A stretch of DNA of 34,324 nt, from positions 1 through 34,324 of the forward strand of contig NZ_FUGE01000157.1 of the NCBI RefSeq assembly GCF_900162825.1. The letters are read 5' to 3'. Origin of the DNA: Psychrobacter piechaudii (GTDB lineage: Bacteria; Pseudomonadota; Gammaproteobacteria; Pseudomonadales; Moraxellaceae). Shown piece by piece: positions 32,722 through 34,324 of the stretch (position 1 is its first letter; each line of letters begins with the position of its first letter). The translations under genes and the position numbers were made by a program. The notes under the pieces were generated by a model. It was given only the letters and a program-made list of their open reading frames with translations. It had not been told where the DNA came from and ran no database searches.

Positions 32722-33318
32722 ATGTCATTAACACCCGACCCAAAAACCACCTCATATCTAAATGCTATGGCTGCCCATATTCTACAAGTTGTGCATCAAT
32801 TGACCTTGCCTCTAGAGTCTGAAGCACAAAGTAACCAACAAGACAGCTCGCCATTTTGTATATTGTTAGTGAGTGATCATCAGATCAATGAGCTACTTTG
32901 TCAGTTATTAATAAAAGAGCATCCAAACCTTGTCATTGATAGCTTAACACTGACTGAGTTTGAGGCTATGCCCTTCAATAAACACTATACGCTCGGATGT
33001 TTGGTACAGCCTTTCTATCTGAATTCTGAATCTAATACGGATAAGACTCAGGCAAAAGCTAGTGTTGCAACCTATAACACTATTGCTATTAGACTACGAG
33101 ATTTATTTGCTGAACAAAGCTTATTACTGACTTATACGCCATTAAGTGAGCTTAACTTTACTTGCTTAGGCTATATTGCTCACCCCATTGAAACTTCTGA
33201 TGAGGTACCAGATTTTGTGAGTTGGCAATTTAACCTCTATGACTATAAACAGCGACCCGATTGGCTGAATGCCAAATACTGGGCCAACCCTGAAAATTTT
33301 GATAAATATAGATGGTAG
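32722..33318 (+). CDS. Conserved hypothetical protein, resembles DUF6231
   Basis: A 198-residue soluble protein. It has a Rossmann-like beginning (SSPFCILLVSDHQINELLCQLL), a second alternating hydrophobic stretch (TLGCLVQPFYL), and a very distinctive C-terminus, WQFNLYDYKQRPDWLNAKYWANPENFDKYRW. From memory this ending is typical of a small gammaproteobacterial family (DUF6231) of unknown function; I cannot verify this here. There is no signal peptide or membrane helix. It is divergent from pepN across 166 bp and upstream of pal by 278 bp. Confidence 0.75.
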   Translation: MSLTPDPKTTSYLNAMAAHILQVVHQLTLPLESEAQSNQQDSSPFCILLVSDHQINELLCQLLIKEHPNLVIDSLTLTEFEAMPFNKHYTLGCLVQPFYLNSESNTDKTQAKASVATYNTIAIRLRDLFAEQSLLLTYTPLSELNFTCLGYIAHPIETSDEVPDFVSWQFNLYDYKQRPDWLNAKYWANPENFDKYRW

Positions 33319-33404
33319 TGTGAAGAACCAGGACTTTTATTGAAGTTTTACAATAATACTCGCCTTTACCGCTGCATTAGTCAGATAAAATGCTTGTTTA
33401 ATTT

Positions 33405-33433
33405 TTGAAACTTTGTCATTATCCTGATATAAA
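33405..33433 (+). promoter_or_regulatory. Promoter of pal
   Basis: TTGAAA (33405-33410), a 17-bp spacer, and TATAAA (33428-33433): a good sigma-70 match. The leader would be about 155 nt. A 13-bp palindrome TACAAT-A-ATTGTA (33488-33500) lies within it, and TAAGGA is the ribosome site before the ATG at 33597. The rest of 33319-33596 shows nothing gene-like. Confidence 0.6.
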
Positions 33434-33596
33434 TTTACAGTAAAACTACTTACATAAAGTAACATCTGCTTTTAAATGTGCTATATTTACAATAATTGTA
33501 TTTGGCCATTCATGTGGTGTTGGTTAATGAGCAAGTTACAACAACATAAGTAAGAACATAAGCTCACAACACTTTTTAGGAATCTAAGGATCTAAT

Positions 33597-34109
33597 ATGT
33601 ATTCATCATTAAAAATTTCGGCAATCAGTCTACTTTCAGCGGCTCTTTTAACCACAGTGGGCTGTGCTAGCAAACCTCAAACTTCTGAGTTTGTAGTAGC
33701 TCCTATGGCAGTGCCAGGTAACGCAGCCTATCAAACCGGTCCTTTAGTAAATAACTCAGCAGAAGTCCAAGCCGCTGCCCAAAATGTACGTGGCATTGTT
33801 CATTTCGCCTTTGACAGCAGTGCCATTGATGCCGAAGCTGCGAATGTTCTAAACGAACAAGTTGCCTTCTTAAAGAATTATCCTGATGCCGTTGTGTTAG
33901 TTGCTGGCCATACGGATGAGCGCGGTAGCCGTGAGTACAACCATGCTCTAGGTGAACGCCGTGCCCAAGCCGTTAAAAACTACTTAGCTTCTCAAGGTGT
34001 TACCGATGCTCGCGTTGAAACCATTAGCTATGGCGAAGACCGTCCTGTGGCTACTGGTACTGATGAAGCCTCTCATGCTGAAAACCGTCGCGCTGAATTA
34101 TCATACTAA
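33597..34109 (+). CDS. pal: Peptidoglycan-associated lipoprotein Pal (OmpA-like)
   Basis: A 170-residue outer-membrane lipoprotein. The signal peptide ends TTVGC with the lipidated Cys at about residue 23; a short linker follows. The OmpA C-terminal domain (about 63-170) has VHFAFDSSAI, the peptidoglycan-binding GHTDERGSREYNHALGERRA and the terminal ENRRAEL. Pal anchors the outer membrane to peptidoglycan and works with TolB and TolQRA at division. Here pal has its own promoter, and the gene before it is not tolB. Its 3' side is cut off by an IS4-family element beginning about 55 bp after the stop. Confidence 0.92.
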   Translation: MYSSLKISAISLLSAALLTTVGCASKPQTSEFVVAPMAVPGNAAYQTGPLVNNSAEVQAAAQNVRGIVHFAFDSSAIDAEAANVLNEQVAFLKNYPDAVVLVAGHTDERGSREYNHALGERRAQAVKNYLASQGVTDARVETISYGEDRPVATGTDEASHAENRRAELSY

Positions 34110-34205
34110 TTTATTAACCGTTAACTTGATAATTTCAAACGACCATAAAAACCCAGCTTAGGCCTAATGCCAGTCAGTTAAGGCAAAAACTCAATAAAAG
34201 TAATA

Positions 34206-34240
34206 AAATAGCCCATCTAATAAGTAGATGGGCTATTTTA
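34206..34240 (+). terminator. Hairpin/terminator just before the IS4-type transposase start
   Basis: AAAATAGCCCATCT and AGATGGGCTATTTT form a 14-bp perfect stem around AATAAGT. It ends two bases before the transposase ATG and lies inside the IS. It can stop transcription from pal and could also shield the transposase from read-in expression. Confidence 0.75.
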
Positions 34241-34242
34241 CT

Positions 34243-34324
34243 ATGAGACTACAAGACGCTATTAATGAGACGCATAAAAGGATTCCAGACACCCTAGAAC
34301 AATTTAGTGAATTAATAGATCCTG
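34243..34324 (+). CDS. IS4-family transposase, N-terminal part (runs off the window)
   Basis: 27 complete codons are visible, starting MRLQDAINETHKRIPDTLEQ and ending FSELIDP. The pattern of a short helical start then LxQFSELIDP is like the Nterm_IS4 domain (family members continue with a LI..L...G..T.RKRRLP region, which is outside the window). An in-frame ATG at 34228, inside the hairpin, is an alternative start. No Shine-Dalgarno sequence is visible, consistent with low expression of transposases. The nearby IS4-like terminal repeat supports the call; activity cannot be judged. Confidence 0.55.
   Translation, partial: MRLQDAINETHKRIPDTLEQFSELIDP

Larger units (their letters stand above)
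34165..34324 (+). mobile_element. IS4-family (IS4-group) insertion sequence, left end
   Basis: TAATGCCAGTCAGTTAAG at 34165-34182 matches 16 of 18 bases of the inverted repeat I remember for IS4 (TAATGCCGATCAGTTAAG). About 60 bp further in starts an open frame that resembles the N-terminal domain of IS4-type transposases. The element continues beyond the window, so its right end and target duplication cannot be seen. It belongs to a different group from the ISAba1-like element at the left edge. Confidence 0.7.

Noticed and set aside
34243-34324. Right-edge frame as a second ISAs1-family transposase
   Set aside because: The FSELIDP pattern first suggested ISAs1, but there is no ISAs1-type end (CAGGGCAAACGC) upstream, while an IS4-type inverted repeat lies at 34165, so IS4 fits better.
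1-34324. Defence system, prophage, secretion island or biosynthetic cluster
   Set aside because: All protein genes between the IS-bearing edges are housekeeping or envelope genes in familiar order; no nuclease, reverse transcriptase, toxin-antitoxin or phage module was recognisable.

Overview
This window reads as a chromosomal segment of a gammaproteobacterium of the Moraxellaceae, most likely Psychrobacter or a close relative. The basis is the protein character of the housekeeping genes, moderately AT-rich DNA, a gene set typical of that family (a Coq7-type ubiquinone hydroxylase, a C-terminal NPENFDKYRW-type hypothetical protein, an ISAba1-like insertion sequence) and N-terminal extensions on several enzymes. 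I cannot run a search, so the genus is an inference.

Layout. The left edge (1-1222) is a nest of insertion-sequence debris: the end of an ISAba1-like IS4-family element, carrying a frameshifted transposase, sits inside an ISAs1-family element whose transposase has lost its N-terminus and one catalytic Asp. Next come lapA (-), then yajC, secD and secF (+; Sec translocon accessory subunits), a DinF-like MATE exporter and a DASS-family anion permease (+). From 9.1 to 19.3 kb everything is on the minus strand: a signal-peptide-bearing RidA, the pyrD-cvpA-purF nucleotide synthesis cluster, a small membrane protein, nitroreductase-gpsA-sixA, and prmB-aroC. From 19.8 to 26 kb the plus strand carries envelope and quinone genes: an L,D-transpeptidase, coq7, a repeat-containing lipoprotein and a very large lipoprotein with an alpha/beta-hydrolase fold. 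lpxB-rnhB (-), a class I DAHP synthase (+), pepN (-), a conserved hypothetical (+) and pal (+) follow. The right edge enters a second IS4-family element of a different group, 55 bp after pal.

How genes work together. SecD/SecF/YajC assist protein export. LapA, LpxB, Pal, the L,D-transpeptidase and the two lipoproteins serve the envelope. PurF/CvpA/PyrD serve purine and pyrimidine synthesis. The DAHP synthase and AroC are the first and last steps of chorismate synthesis, at two separate loci. Converging genes are separated by clear bidirectional hairpin terminators.

I found no defence island, CRISPR array, tRNA/rRNA gene, prophage or biosynthetic cluster. The most unusual signals are non-coding: a 68-nt near-perfect hairpin between yajC and secD, and a multi-stem hairpin with a GUAA (GNRA) tetraloop just after aroC. 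Protein-level oddities are the arginine-rich N-terminal extension of SecF, the predicted periplasmic RidA and the 870-residue lipoprotein hydrolase.
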